Shown: positions 51,445 to 61,592, counted from the first letter of the stretch. The stretch is DNA of 64,000 nt from JBCBGF01 sp039193455 (GCA_039193455.1 JBCCWO010000001.1:310001-374000), one strand, 5' to 3'. Notes: generated by a model from the sequence alone, not told the origin. Numbers and translations are program-made.

Positions 51445-52382
51445 GCTTTGCCGCCATGATGCTGATCGGGTTGCTGATCGATGCCGCCGTCGGCTGGCCA
51501 CGCGCCTTGTTTGACCGTATCGGCCATCCCGTCACGTGGATCGGGGCGCTGATCGATCGTCTCGACCGGGCATGGAACTCGGACGCGGCATCGCGGGCTG
51601 AGCGCAGGCGTGCCGGAGCGCTGGCGACCCTGTGCGTCGTCTTGGCTGCGTCGTTGCCGATCGTGGGTTTTAGCGTGCTGGTGGGGGAAGGTTTTCTCGC
51701 GATCCTGCTTGGCGGCCTCTTGGCATGGCCGATGATCGCCGCCCGCTCGCTCTTCACACATATCGACGCCGTCGCCGCGCCTCTCAGCACCGATGACGTC
51801 GCCGGGGCGCGTCATGCGGTGGCGCAGATTGTCGGGCGAGACCCGACGCAGCTCGACCCCCCGGCCATCGCCAGGGCGAGCCTGGAAAGCCTGGCGGAAA
51901 ACACGTCCGATGGTGTGATCGCGCCGCTTTTTTGGGGCGTGCTTTTAGGGCCCGTGGGTCTTTGGGCCTACAAAGCGATCAACACGCTCGATTCGATGAT
52001 TGGGCACCGAACACCGCGGCATGAGGATTTCGGTCGCTTCGCCGCCCAGCTGGACGATGTGGTCAATCTTGCGCCCGCCCGCCTCAGCGCCGGTCTCTTC
52101 GCGATTGTGTCCGGGCGCTTGCGGGACTGCCTCGCCATCGCACGGCGCGATGCGCGCCAACACCGCTCTCCCAATGCAGGTTGGCCGGAATCCGCGATGG
52201 CAGGGGCGCTCGGCGTGCGGCTGTCTGGCCCGCGCCGGTATGCTGATCGGGTCGCTGAAGAGCCCTGGCTAAACGGTGCGGCCCGCGACCCCGACGCGCA
52301 GGACCTCAAGCGGGGGCTTGCCCTTTATCGCCGGGCCATGATCTTAACCGCGGCCATTCTGTTTGGCCTGGCGGCGATCTAA
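51441..52382 (+). CDS. cbiB: Adenosylcobinamide-phosphate synthase
   Basis: 313 residues, integral membrane (CbiB, CobD in the P. denitrificans scheme). Attaches (R)-1-aminopropan-2-yl phosphate to adenosylcobyric acid. Signature: LLIDAAVGWPRALFDRIGHP, SLAENTSDGVIAPLFWGVLL, YKAINTLDSMIGHRTPRHED. Overlaps the kinase by 4 bp. Confidence 0.96.
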   Translation: MSFAAMMLIGLLIDAAVGWPRALFDRIGHPVTWIGALIDRLDRAWNSDAASRAERRRAGALATLCVVLAASLPIVGFSVLVGEGFLAILLGGLLAWPMIAARSLFTHIDAVAAPLSTDDVAGARHAVAQIVGRDPTQLDPPAIARASLESLAENTSDGVIAPLFWGVLLGPVGLWAYKAINTLDSMIGHRTPRHEDFGRFAAQLDDVVNLAPARLSAGLFAIVSGRLRDCLAIARRDARQHRSPNAGWPESAMAGALGVRLSGPRRYADRVAEEPWLNGAARDPDAQDLKRGLALYRRAMILTAAILFGLAAI

Positions 52383-52390
52383 GAGGGTGC

Positions 52391-53371
52391 ATGCGCGACC
52401 ATGGCGGCAATCTGGACTGGGCGGTCGCAACGTATGGCGGCACCGTCGATGCGTGGCTCGATCTCTCGACCGGGATCAATGCGCGCCCCTATCCCGTGCC
52501 CGACTTACCGGCGTCGGCGTGGTCTGCGTTGCCGACGCAGACCGCGCGGTCCCAGCTGATCGAAGCGGCGCGGGCCGCCTATGGAACGCAGGCCGCGATT
52601 GTCCCACTGGCGGGCGCGCAGGCTGCAATCCAGCTGGTGCCGCAGCTACTGCCCCGGGGTACCGCGCGTGTGCTGGGACCCACCTATAACGAACACGCTG
52701 GGGCGCTGGAGACCTACGGCTGGCGTGTTGAAGAGGTGCGCCAGTTGGACGATCTCGCTGGCGCCGACATCGCGATTGTGGTGAACCCTAACAACCCCGA
52801 CGGGCAGATGCACCGGCCCGAAGTGTTGCAGGCAATCGCTCAGTATGTGGGTTTGCTCGTTATCGACGAAAGCTTCGCCGATCCGCTGCCCGACCTATCG
52901 CTCTGCCCAGAGGTCACGCCCGACACACAGAACCTCTTGATCCAGCGCTCGTTCGGGAAGTTCTTCGGATTGGCCGGGGTGCGCCTTGGATTCGCGATCA
53001 CGGGTGCAAAACTGGCAGACCGCCTATCGGACCTCGCGGGGCCGTGGTGCGTCAGCGGTCCGGCCCTCGCAGTTGGACAGGCGGCACTTGCCGATGCCAT
53101 CTGGCAGGACCGCACGCGCAAAAACCTGGTCCGCGATGCCACGCGGCTGGATGCGCTGGCCTTGCGCACGGGCTGGACGCTTGTTGGCGGCACGCCGTTG
53201 TTTCGCACTTACGCGACACCTGACGCCGCGCAAGCGCAAGAGACGCTGGCGCATCAAAAGATCTGGACGCGCAGGTTTGAGTATTCACCGCAGTGGCTGC
53301 GCCTTGGGCTACCGGGCGCGGAATCGCAGTGGGCGCGGCTTGAGGCCGCGCTACTGCGCCCATCCAAGTAG
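52391..53371 (+). CDS. cobC: Threonine-phosphate decarboxylase
   Basis: 326 residues, class I/II PLP aminotransferase fold. Makes aminopropanol phosphate from L-threonine phosphate. LDLSTGINARPYPVPDLP, VVNPNNPDGQ, VIDESFADP, and the PLP lysine in QRSFGKFFGLAGVRLGF. Its end overlaps convergent cobQ by 21 bp. Confidence 0.93.
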   Translation: MRDHGGNLDWAVATYGGTVDAWLDLSTGINARPYPVPDLPASAWSALPTQTARSQLIEAARAAYGTQAAIVPLAGAQAAIQLVPQLLPRGTARVLGPTYNEHAGALETYGWRVEEVRQLDDLAGADIAIVVNPNNPDGQMHRPEVLQAIAQYVGLLVIDESFADPLPDLSLCPEVTPDTQNLLIQRSFGKFFGLAGVRLGFAITGAKLADRLSDLAGPWCVSGPALAVGQAALADAIWQDRTRKNLVRDATRLDALALRTGWTLVGGTPLFRTYATPDAAQAQETLAHQKIWTRRFEYSPQWLRLGLPGAESQWARLEAALLRPSK

Positions 53372-54796
53372 CTTGTCCACATCAAGGTGGCGCTCGATGT
53401 GTTCGGCCAAGTCGTCGAGCGTCTGCTCCACCGTGGCCGCATAGCTCTGGTCGCTGGGCGCAACACCAAACCCCCGCAGCCAGGCCGCGCGGAACGCATC
53501 GTCGCGAAACATCCCGTGCAGGTAGCTGCCCTGCACCCGCCCATCGGCGCTGATCGCCCCCTCTGGCACGCCATCGATATGGGCAAAGGGGCGGGCGCGA
53601 TCCGGGCCGTCGCTGCGACCGATGTGGATCTCATAGCCGGTGAAGGGTTGCGCGGTGGCCGCATGGGTTGCCGACACCTCGCTCAACCGTTTGTCGCCGG
53701 TCATGACCGTGTCGACGGCGAGCAGTCCCAGGCCCGCGTCCGTGCCCGCTGTACCTTCGATCCCTTCGGGGTCATCGACCACACGCCCAAGCATCTGATA
53801 CCCGCCGCAAATGCCAAGCACATGACCGCCCCGTCGATGGTGCGCGGCAAGGTCAATGTCCCAGCCTTGCGCCCATAAAAACGCCAGATCTCCACGCGTC
53901 GACTTGCTGCCGGGCAGGATCACCACATCGGCGTCTCCCGGAATCGCCTGCCCGGAGCCGAGCATGGTCAGGCGCACGCCCGGCTCTTGCGCCAGCGGGT
54001 CCATGTCATCGAAGTTCGCGATCCGGCTGAGGCGGAGGCACACGATATGCAGACCGTCCGGACGATCTGGCGCGGCGATGTCGAGCGCGTCCTCGGCGGG
54101 GAGTTTCCAGGCATCGGCAAACCAAGGCAACACACCGAGGCCCGGCCAGCCCGTCCGATCTTCGATCAGTGCATAGCCGTCGTCGAAGAGCCGCGGATCA
54201 CCGCGGAACTTGTTGATCAGGAAACCTGCAATCCGCGCGGTGTCCTCGGGCGGCATCACCGCTTGGGTGCCGACCATCTGCGCAATGACCCCGCCCCGAT
54301 CGATGTCACCAGCGAGCACCACCGGGACATCGGCGGCCGCCGCAAAGCCCATATTTGCAATATCGCCGGCGCGCAGGTTCACCTCTGCCGGGCTGCCCGC
54401 GCCTTCGACGAGCACGAGGTCATGGTCTGCCGTGAGCCGCCGGAAGCTTTCAAGAACCGGGGCCATCAGGGTGGGCTTATACTCGGCATAGGCGCGCGCC
54501 TTGAGCGTCGCGCGTCGCTTGCCGTGGACCACCACCTGCGCACCGACATCGGTTTCCGGTTTCAGAAGAACAGGGTTCATGTCGGTGTGGGGCTCAAGCC
54601 CGCTGGCCAGGGCCTGAAGCGCCTGCGCGCGACCGATCTCGCCGCCATCAACGGTAACCGCGGCATTGTTTGACATGTTCTGCGGTTTGAACGGGGCAAC
54701 GCTTATGCCCCGTCGGCGCGCCGCGCGGCAGAGCCCGGCCACAAGCGTGGACTTGCCGACATTGCTGCCGGTGCCTTGGATCATGATCGCAGGCAT
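53351..54796 (-). CDS. cobQ: Adenosylcobyric acid synthase
   Basis: 481 residues. ATP-dependent amidation of four side chains of adenosylcobyrinate a,c-diamide. N-terminal dethiobiotin-synthetase-like MIQGTGSNVGKSTLVAGLCR, PQNMSNNAAV, VEGAGSPAEVNLR; C-terminal triad-type GATase with cysteine in GHVLGICGGYQMLGR. Separated from cobO by 10 bp. Confidence 0.96.
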   Translation of the reverse strand: MPAIMIQGTGSNVGKSTLVAGLCRAARRRGISVAPFKPQNMSNNAAVTVDGGEIGRAQALQALASGLEPHTDMNPVLLKPETDVGAQVVVHGKRRATLKARAYAEYKPTLMAPVLESFRRLTADHDLVLVEGAGSPAEVNLRAGDIANMGFAAAADVPVVLAGDIDRGGVIAQMVGTQAVMPPEDTARIAGFLINKFRGDPRLFDDGYALIEDRTGWPGLGVLPWFADAWKLPAEDALDIAAPDRPDGLHIVCLRLSRIANFDDMDPLAQEPGVRLTMLGSGQAIPGDADVVILPGSKSTRGDLAFLWAQGWDIDLAAHHRRGGHVLGICGGYQMLGRVVDDPEGIEGTAGTDAGLGLLAVDTVMTGDKRLSEVSATHAATAQPFTGYEIHIGRSDGPDRARPFAHIDGVPEGAISADGRVQGSYLHGMFRDDAFRAAWLRGFGVAPSDQSYAATVEQTLDDLAEHIERHLDVDKLLGWAQ

Positions 54797-54806
54797 GCGC
54801 GCCTCG

Positions 54807-55415
54807 TCAGAATTCGACGCCCCGCTGCGCCTTCACGCCGTCCTTGAACGGGTGCTTGACCAGCGACATCTCGGTGACCAGATCGGCCGCTTCGATCAGT
54901 TCGGGCTTGGCATTGCGGCCCGTCAGACAGACATGGGTCATTGCAGGTTTTTGCGTCAGCAGAAAATCGACCACCGCGTCGATATCGAGATAGTCGTAGC
55001 GCAGTGCGATGTTGATCTCATCCAACAGGACAAACTGGATCGCAGGATCGAGGATTTGTTCCTGTGCGATGCGCCAGCCATTTTCAGCCGCTGCGACATC
55101 GCGATCGCGATCCTGCGTTTCCCAGGTGAACCCTTCGCCTGACACGAAAAAGCGGCACTCGTCGGCGAAACGCGTGCGCAAGAACGTCTTTTCGCCGGTC
55201 TCCCAGTTGCCCTTGATGAACTGCACCACCGCACAGGGCATGCCATGGGCAATGCAGCGCATGATCATACCGAAACCCGAGGAAGACTTGCCCTTTCCGG
55301 CGCCGGTATGGACCATGATCAGGCCCTTTTCCTCGGTCTTCGACTTCATCATCTCGTCCCGCGCGGCCTTGATCTTTTTCATTTTCGCGTTGTGGCGGGC
55401 AGTGACGTCATCCAT
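54807..55415 (-). CDS. cobO: Cob(I)yrinic acid a,c-diamide adenosyltransferase
   Basis: 202 residues from the ATG at 55415 (MDDVTARHNAKMKK). P-loop VHTGAGKGKSSSGFGM, VQFIKGNWETGEKTFL, FVLLDEINIALRYDYL. CobA/CobO type, adenosylates the corrinoid cobalt. Forms the leftward pair cobO-cobQ, divergent from the riboswitch-controlled operon. Confidence 0.95.
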   Translation of the reverse strand: MDDVTARHNAKMKKIKAARDEMMKSKTEEKGLIMVHTGAGKGKSSSGFGMIMRCIAHGMPCAVVQFIKGNWETGEKTFLRTRFADECRFFVSGEGFTWETQDRDRDVAAAENGWRIAQEQILDPAIQFVLLDEINIALRYDYLDIDAVVDFLLTQKPAMTHVCLTGRNAKPELIEAADLVTEMSLVKHPFKDGVKAQRGVEF

Positions 55416-55467
55416 CGGAAGTATCCTTGCGCTTGACAGGCCCGGCGGGCCGGGATCATTTGGCGAC

Positions 55468-55655
55468 ACGTTGGTGCCCGTGTAAACGGGTGAAAAGGGA
55501 ATGCAAGGGACCCCAGGGTCCGACGCAGCCGCCCCCGCGACCGTGACCGGTGAGGTCGCCCAAGCCACTGGCGCATGCGCCGGGAAGGCGGGCGGCCGCC
55601 AGAGGCCTCCTCTGAGATCCGCAAGCCGGGAGACCTGCCAGCGCGAGACGACGAA
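55468..55655 (+). ncRNA. Cobalamin riboswitch
   Basis: Conserved elements in order: TTGGTGCC (55471), GGGTGAAAAGGGAA (about 55488-55501), GCAGCCGCCCCCGCGACCGT (55525-55544), GCCACTGG (55564), GGGAAGGCGGG (55582), and the closing GCCGGGAGACCTGCC (55625-55639). Two nested inverted repeats follow (GGTGTCG/CGACACC at 55673-55695 inside ACGGG/CCCGT), a likely expression platform, about 30 bp before the first gene. Expected to shut off DUF1636-cobWNGHIJ when adenosylcobalamin is plentiful. Confidence 0.93.
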
Positions 55656-55729
55656 ACCGGACGGGGTGTGCCGGTGTCGGGATGGTCACGACACCACCCG
55701 TCTGCGCACCCGGTCCCTGAACGCGATGG

Positions 55730-56125
55730 ATGGGCCGTGTGAACGCCAACAATCTGCCTTCCGCCGACCTTCTGGTCTGCGTCAAATGCCGTGCCGGGCA
55801 CGAGATTGCCGAGGATGCGGTGCGTCCCGGTGCAGCATTGCTGGCACGCTTGCAGGCCTCGGGGGCACCAGACGGGCTGCGTATTGCAGGCGTCGAGTGC
55901 CTATCGAACTGCGACCACGGCTGTTCGATTGCCCTGCGGGGCCAAGGGCGCTGGTCCTACGTCTACGGTAACCTCGACCCGGCAAACGATGCAGAGATGA
56001 TCCTGGACGGCGCGACGCGCTATCAGGGCACGACCGACGGGCTTGTACCCTGGCGCGAGCGTCCCGAACACTTTCGCAAAAACTGCATCGCCCGCATTCC
56101 CCCAATGGAGACCACCGATGGCTGA
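55730..56125 (+). CDS. DUF1636 metal-binding protein
   Basis: 131 residues. Cysteines in LLVCVKCRAG and VECLSNCDHGCSIAL form a likely metal or 2Fe-2S site of thioredoxin-like ferredoxin type. This family is regularly found beside cobW in aerobic B12 clusters, suggesting a role in cobalt handling or reduction (inference). Start assumed at ATG 55730; a GTG three codons later is possible. First gene after the riboswitch. Confidence 0.88.
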   Translation: MGRVNANNLPSADLLVCVKCRAGHEIAEDAVRPGAALLARLQASGAPDGLRIAGVECLSNCDHGCSIALRGQGRWSYVYGNLDPANDAEMILDGATRYQGTTDGLVPWRERPEHFRKNCIARIPPMETTDG

Positions 56126-57173
56126 CCTCGAAAAACTGCCCGTGACCGTGATCACCGGCTTCCTGGGCTCTGGCAAAACAACGCTGATCTCGCATTTGAT
56201 GCAGAACCCGCAGGGCAAGCGCCTGGCGATTGTTGTCAACGAGTTTGGTGATGTCGGCGTCGATGGGGACATCCTGAAGAGCTGCGCGATCCCGGACTGC
56301 CCGGCCGAGAACATCATGGAACTGGCAAACGGATGTATCTGTTGCACCGTGGCGGATGACTTCATTCCGACAATCGAGGCCCTCATGGCGCTTGAGCCGC
56401 GCCCGGATCATATCCTGATCGAGACGTCCGGTCTGGCGTTGCCGAAGCCGCTGTTGAAGGCGTTTGACTGGCCCGATATCCGCTCAAAAATCACGGTGGA
56501 CGGGGTGATTGCGCTCGCCGATGCCGAGGCGGTGGCCGATGGCCGGTTCGCACCCAATGTCGCGGCGGTGCACGCACAGCGGCTTGCGGACGAGTCGCTG
56601 GACCACGAAACCCCGCTGTCCGAGGTGTTTGAAGACCAAATCTCTTGTGCCGACATCATCTTACTAACCAAACCTGACCTTGCGGGAGCCGAGGGTGTCG
56701 CCGCCGCCAAAGCGGTGATCGCCGCCGAAGCCCCGCGCCCCCTGCCCGTGGTCGAAGTGGCCGAAGGCATCGTCGACCCGCGTGTGATCCTGGGCCTCGG
56801 CGCGGCGGCTGAGGATGATCTGGACGCCCGACCCAGCCACCACGACGCCCCCCATGACCACGATCACGAGGATTTTGATAGTGTAGTGATCGAGATTCCA
56901 GAGCTGTCCGATCCATCCGAGCTTGTGTCGCGCATTGAGAGATTGGCAAACGACAACAATATCTTGCGGGTGAAAGGCTATGCATCGGTGGAAGGCAAAC
57001 CGATGCGCTTGCTCGTCCAGGCGGTTGGCGCGCGGGTGCGCCATCAATACGACCGCCCCTGGCGCCCGGGCGAGGCGCGGACCGGGCGGCTTGTTGTGAT
57101 CGCCGAACATGACGACATCGACCGTGCGCAGTTGATGGCCATCCTCGCCCCGGCGCAGGAAGCCGCCGAGTAA
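56118..57173 (+). CDS. cobW: CobW GTPase
   Basis: 351 residues from the ATG at 56118 (8-bp overlap with DUF1636). G3E metallochaperone: Walker A GFLGSGKTTLISHL, metal motif NGCICCT (CxCC), LIETSGLALP, TKPD, and a His/Asp-rich loop (PSHHDAPHDHDHED, about 239-252) that may bind cobalt. Thought to deliver cobalt to the CobNST chelatase. Confidence 0.96.
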   Translation: MADLEKLPVTVITGFLGSGKTTLISHLMQNPQGKRLAIVVNEFGDVGVDGDILKSCAIPDCPAENIMELANGCICCTVADDFIPTIEALMALEPRPDHILIETSGLALPKPLLKAFDWPDIRSKITVDGVIALADAEAVADGRFAPNVAAVHAQRLADESLDHETPLSEVFEDQISCADIILLTKPDLAGAEGVAAAKAVIAAEAPRPLPVVEVAEGIVDPRVILGLGAAAEDDLDARPSHHDAPHDHDHEDFDSVVIEIPELSDPSELVSRIERLANDNNILRVKGYASVEGKPMRLLVQAVGARVRHQYDRPWRPGEARTGRLVVIAEHDDIDRAQLMAILAPAQEAAE

Positions 57174-57177
57174 CCCC

Positions 57178-60100
57178 ATGCACGTCATCTTCCGCGAAAG
57201 TCACGGGCTGGAGGAGAGCGAGACGCCCATCGACCTGGGGCAGACCCCGGGCGACCTGGTGGTTCTGTCGTTCTCGGACTCCGATCTCGGCGCTTTCGCG
57301 GCGGCCTGGCACCATGGCGGCGGGCGCGAAGGACGGCTGCCAACCTTGCGGCTGGCCAATATTGCCGCGCTGAAACACCCGCTCTCGGTCGACACCTATG
57401 TCGAGCAAACGCTGTCCGGCGCGAAGGGTGTTCTGATCCGTCTGATCGGTGGCGTCCCCTACTGGCCCTATGGGTTACAGCAGATAGAGGCCCTCTGTCG
57501 CCAGAAGGGACTAGCGCTTGCCGTGCTGCCCGCGGATGGGCGACCGGACCCCCGGCTGGACGATGTGTCGACGATGCCCGTGTCCACCCTGCGCCGCCTG
57601 CAGCACCTGTGCGATACGGGTGGTACGGTGGCCGCGCAGGCCGCGTTGGCCCAGATGGCGCTTGCGACCGGCCTTTATGCCGGTCCTGTCATGGGGCCCA
57701 AAGCCTTGCCCGTGATGGGTGCTTGGACACCCGAAACGGGTGTGATTGCACCGGATGCGACACCTGCGCGGCGTGGCGACCAGCCACTCGTCATCGTCAG
57801 TTTCTATCGGGCGTATCTTGTCGCCGCAGATGTTGCGCCCTTAGAGTCGCTCTTCAAGGCGCTGGAAACGCGTGGTTTTGAGGTTCTTGGGCTCTTTGCG
57901 CCATCGCTGAAGGCGCCTGATGCGGCGACGTGGTTGGCAGAGACTATCTCGGACCTTGGCCCGGCCGCCATCGTGAACGTCACGAGTTTCTCCGGCAAGG
58001 GCGACAGCGGACGCTCACCCCTTGATGCCGGTGGCGTGCCGGTGTTTCAGGTCGCGCTGGCCACCTCCACGCGCGAGGCCTGGGCCGGATCCGAACGCGG
58101 CCTGTCGCCGGCGGACCTTGCGATGCATGTCGTCCTGCCAGAGGTCGATGGACGCCTGTTCGCAGGTGTCGCTTCGTTCAAGGAGCCGGGGCAACGCGAT
58201 CCCTACTTGGAGTTTGAGCGTTACAGCCACGCGCCCGAAGCCGATCGCGTTGCAGCGATTGCGGACAGGGTAGCGGCCTGGCATCGCCTGGCCGCGAAAC
58301 CTGCGCATGAACGGCGCGTAGCGCTGGTGCTGTCGACCTATCCCGGGCGGGATTGGAACATGGCGCACGCAGTCGGGTTGGATGCGATTGCCTCGGCTGA
58401 GGGTATCCTAAGCGATCTGGCGGAGGCAGGGTATGCAACCAACACGGAAGCGTCGCTCCAGCAGCGCTTGGCCCATGCACGTATTATGTGGCCCTTGCAG
58501 GACTATGAAGTCGCTTTGTCTCGTTTAGCCAATGATCTACGGTCTGATATTCATACAGCATGGGGCGCAGCAACCGACGATCCGGACATCACCGACGACG
58601 GTGTGAGCTTCCGGGCCATACAGGTTGGCAACACGTTAATCGCCTTGCAACCCGAGCGCGGCACGCGCGAGACACGCAATGACGACTACCACGATCTGTC
58701 CCGCGTTCCGCGCCACGCTTACGTGGCATTCTACCTCTGGCTGCAACAGCAGGCCGACGCGCTGGTTCATATCGGGGCGCATGGGACGCTGGAGTGGCTG
58801 CCCGGCAAGTCGGTCGCCCAAAGCGCGTCCTGCTGGCCTGAGGCGCTGACGGGCGACCTGCCCGTGATCTACCCCTTCATCGTAAACGACCCCGGCGAAG
58901 CGGCGCAGGCCAAACGCCGGATTGGGGCGGTGACGCTGGGCCACATACCGCCCCCGATAAAGGCGTCCCAAACACCGGATCGACTGGTACGGCTGGAGGC
59001 GCTGCTTGATGAATTCTCGAATGCCGACGGGCTTGATCCCAAGCGCCGCGATCGACTGCAAGGTGACATTCGCGATGAGGCGCAAGCCATTGGTATTGAG
59101 AATGATTTAGGGCTTTCGGGTGCCACGTGTAGTGCCGAGGCCATAACCCGGATCGACCGGTTCGTGTGCGATATCAAAGAGAGCCAGTTTGGCGACGGGT
59201 TGCATGTGTGGGGGCGTGGATCTGGCCACACACCTCCCAACGCTTCGCACGACTCTTGCGCAGCGGAGCGTCAGGCTCTGCTCGACGCGCTTGACGGCAA
59301 ACGGATTGTTGCGGGCCCCTCCGGCTCTCCGTTTCGTGGCCGCACAGACGTGCTGCCGACGGGGCGCAACATGTTCACGACTGACCCGCGCGGCGTGCCC
59401 ACACGGGCGGCCTATGCGCAGGGTGTCCGCCTGGCGGATGAGCTTGTGCGCAAGCACCTGCAGGATCACGGCGATTGGCCGCGTAACCTGATCGTCGATC
59501 TGTGGGGGTCGGCGACGATGCGGACGGCGGGTGAAGAGTTTGCGATGGCACTGCACCTCATCGGCGTACGGCCCAATTGGGATGCGGGCTCTGAGAGGGT
59601 GTCGGGGATTGAGGTTCTGCCACTGGCAGAGCTTGATCGCCCGCGCCTTGATGTAACACTGCGCGTCTCAGGCCTGTTTCGCGATGTTTTTCCGACACTT
59701 TCGGCGCTCTTTTCAACCGCGACGCGCGCGTTGGCGAACCGGGATGAAGCGACGGATTGGAACCCCTATGCAGGCACTGTCGCCGCGCCCAGGGTCTACG
59801 GCCCGAAGCCGGGAAGTTTCGGGCTGAACATGGGCGCATTGCTCGACGACTATTCAGATGAGGCCCGGCGGGATGCGGGGGAGGCCTGGCTGGCCGCGTC
59901 CGCCTGGGCGTTGGACGGTGACTCAGCAACGCACGATAGCTCGGGCATGCGCGCGCGGGTCGCCGCCGCTGACAGCTTTGTTCACTTGCAGGACCTGCCC
60001 GAAACCGACCTTTTGCTTGCCTCTGACTATGCCGCGCATGAGGCGGGTTTTGCCGCCGCGCGGCGTGTGACGGGTGGGCACGCCGCCCTGTACCACGTCG

Positions 60101-60471
60101 ACAATACGGATCCGTCGCGCCCGAGCGCGCGAACGTTGCGCGAGGAGATTGCGCGGGTGGTGCAGGCGCGGGCCGCAAACCTTGACTGGGTGGCGGGCAT
60201 GCGGCGGCACGGGTTTCGAGGCGCGGCCGAGATTGCGGCAACGCTGGAGCATATGGCCGCGTTCGCGCATTTGGCCGAGGCCGTCGGCCCGCACCTGTTT
60301 GACGCCTATCACGATGCGACGCTGGGCGATCCCGAGACCCATGCGTTCCTTGCGCGGGAAAACCCCGGTGCCTTGCAGGCCATGAACGAGCGTTTTTCGG
60401 AACTTCATGCGGCGGGTCTATGGACGACGCTGCGCAATTCCATTGCCGTGCAACTTGGGGCCGCAGAGTGA
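57178..60471 (+). CDS. cobN: Aerobic cobaltochelatase subunit CobN
   Basis: 1097 residues, close to the usual length. Inserts cobalt into hydrogenobyrinate a,c-diamide with CobS and CobT chelatase AAA subunits (not in the window; the cobS/cobT here are the unrelated late-pathway enzymes). Conserved VHIGAHGTLEWLPGKSVA, NDPGEAAQAKRR, RNPUT-like ...PTGRNMFTTDPRGVPTRAA... region and CobN/BchH core. 4 bp after cobW. Confidence 0.95.
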   Translation: MHVIFRESHGLEESETPIDLGQTPGDLVVLSFSDSDLGAFAAAWHHGGGREGRLPTLRLANIAALKHPLSVDTYVEQTLSGAKGVLIRLIGGVPYWPYGLQQIEALCRQKGLALAVLPADGRPDPRLDDVSTMPVSTLRRLQHLCDTGGTVAAQAALAQMALATGLYAGPVMGPKALPVMGAWTPETGVIAPDATPARRGDQPLVIVSFYRAYLVAADVAPLESLFKALETRGFEVLGLFAPSLKAPDAATWLAETISDLGPAAIVNVTSFSGKGDSGRSPLDAGGVPVFQVALATSTREAWAGSERGLSPADLAMHVVLPEVDGRLFAGVASFKEPGQRDPYLEFERYSHAPEADRVAAIADRVAAWHRLAAKPAHERRVALVLSTYPGRDWNMAHAVGLDAIASAEGILSDLAEAGYATNTEASLQQRLAHARIMWPLQDYEVALSRLANDLRSDIHTAWGAATDDPDITDDGVSFRAIQVGNTLIALQPERGTRETRNDDYHDLSRVPRHAYVAFYLWLQQQADALVHIGAHGTLEWLPGKSVAQSASCWPEALTGDLPVIYPFIVNDPGEAAQAKRRIGAVTLGHIPPPIKASQTPDRLVRLEALLDEFSNADGLDPKRRDRLQGDIRDEAQAIGIENDLGLSGATCSAEAITRIDRFVCDIKESQFGDGLHVWGRGSGHTPPNASHDSCAAERQALLDALDGKRIVAGPSGSPFRGRTDVLPTGRNMFTTDPRGVPTRAAYAQGVRLADELVRKHLQDHGDWPRNLIVDLWGSATMRTAGEEFAMALHLIGVRPNWDAGSERVSGIEVLPLAELDRPRLDVTLRVSGLFRDVFPTLSALFSTATRALANRDEATDWNPYAGTVAAPRVYGPKPGSFGLNMGALLDDYSDEARRDAGEAWLAASAWALDGDSATHDSSGMRARVAAADSFVHLQDLPETDLLLASDYAAHEAGFAAARRVTGGHAALYHVDNTDPSRPSARTLREEIARVVQARAANLDWVAGMRRHGFRGAAEIAATLEHMAAFAHLAEAVGPHLFDAYHDATLGDPETHAFLARENPGALQAMNERFSELHAAGLWTTLRNSIAVQLGAAE

Positions 60472-61592
60472 CCGCGCCGGTCGTCAAAGGCTGGTGCCCC
60501 GGCGCCTATCGCCCGATGATGTCCGGCGATGGTCTGATCGTGCGCGTGCGCCCGCGTGGCGGACGCCTGTCGGCGCGCGAAGCTCGCGGACTGGCCGACG
60601 TGGCGGACCGCTATGGCAATGGTGTCCTCGATCTCACCAGCCGGGCCAATTTGCAGAACCGAGGCGTACGTGAGGAGGCGCACGACGCGCTGCTGAACGA
60701 CCTCGCGGCGCTGGGCCTTCTGGATGAAGACCCTTTGCTGGAAGCGCGCCGCAATATCTTGGTGGCTCCGTTCTGGACCGAAGCGGATGAAACCTGCCGC
60801 TTGGTGCACGCATTGACGCAGGCGCTGCCGCAGCTGCCGGAGCTGCCTGCCAAGGTGGGCTTCGCCGTTGATACAGGGCCACGGCGCGTGCTTGCCGACG
60901 CATCGGCGGACATCCGGATTGAGCGGGCAGCAGAGGGCGGTCTTCTCGTGCGGGCCGACGGGTTGGGTCTTGGTCGGTATGTTACGGAAGCGGAAGTGAT
61001 TCCGGCGGTTCTAGACATGTCGGCCTGGCTTGCGCCGCGGATAACGCCGGACACACGCCGCATGGCGGCAGTGGTTGCGCGTGAAACACCGCCTGATGAG
61101 TGGCAAACGGCTGAACCGGCGACCACGCAAAAACTCGCGCCCGGGCCAACACCCCACGGTGCGATCCTTGGGGCCGCCTTCGGGCAAATCGAGACGCAGG
61201 CCTTGCTGGACCTGCTCGAAGTCACCCGCTGCACGGGTTTGAGGTTCCTGCCCGGTCGAATGTTTCTTCTAGAAGGTGTCACAGAGGCGCCGGAAGGCAC
61301 CTTTCTCACCGATCCAGGCAGCGCCTACCTGACGACCAACGCCTGCCCCGGCGCGCCGCTTTGTGCGCATGCCAGTGTCGAAACCCGTGCCTTGGCACGC
61401 GCGCTCGCGCCGCGCGTCGGGGGCGATCTTCATGTCTCGGGCTGCGCCAAAGGGTGCGCGCATCCCGGCAAGGCGGCCCTCACGCTGGTGGGGCGAGACG
61501 GACGCTTCGACCTTGTCCGCGACGGCTGTTCATGGGATGAGCCTGCGGTTGCCGGGCTTAGCCCCGAGAACGCCGCGCGACTAACGGGCTAG
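60468..61592 (+). CDS. cobG: Precorrin-3B synthase CobG
   Basis: 374 residues from the GTG at 60468, which overlaps the cobN stop (GTGA); protein begins VTAPVVKGWCPGAYRPM. Sirohaem/4Fe-4S nitrite-sulfite reductase fold: LTSRANLQNRG (first half), Cys motifs NACPGAPLCAHAS and SGCAKGCAHPG. Oxygen-dependent, marking the aerobic pathway. Confidence 0.94.
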   Translation: MTAPVVKGWCPGAYRPMMSGDGLIVRVRPRGGRLSAREARGLADVADRYGNGVLDLTSRANLQNRGVREEAHDALLNDLAALGLLDEDPLLEARRNILVAPFWTEADETCRLVHALTQALPQLPELPAKVGFAVDTGPRRVLADASADIRIERAAEGGLLVRADGLGLGRYVTEAEVIPAVLDMSAWLAPRITPDTRRMAAVVARETPPDEWQTAEPATTQKLAPGPTPHGAILGAAFGQIETQALLDLLEVTRCTGLRFLPGRMFLLEGVTEAPEGTFLTDPGSAYLTTNACPGAPLCAHASVETRALARALAPRVGGDLHVSGCAKGCAHPGKAALTLVGRDGRFDLVRDGCSWDEPAVAGLSPENAARLTG

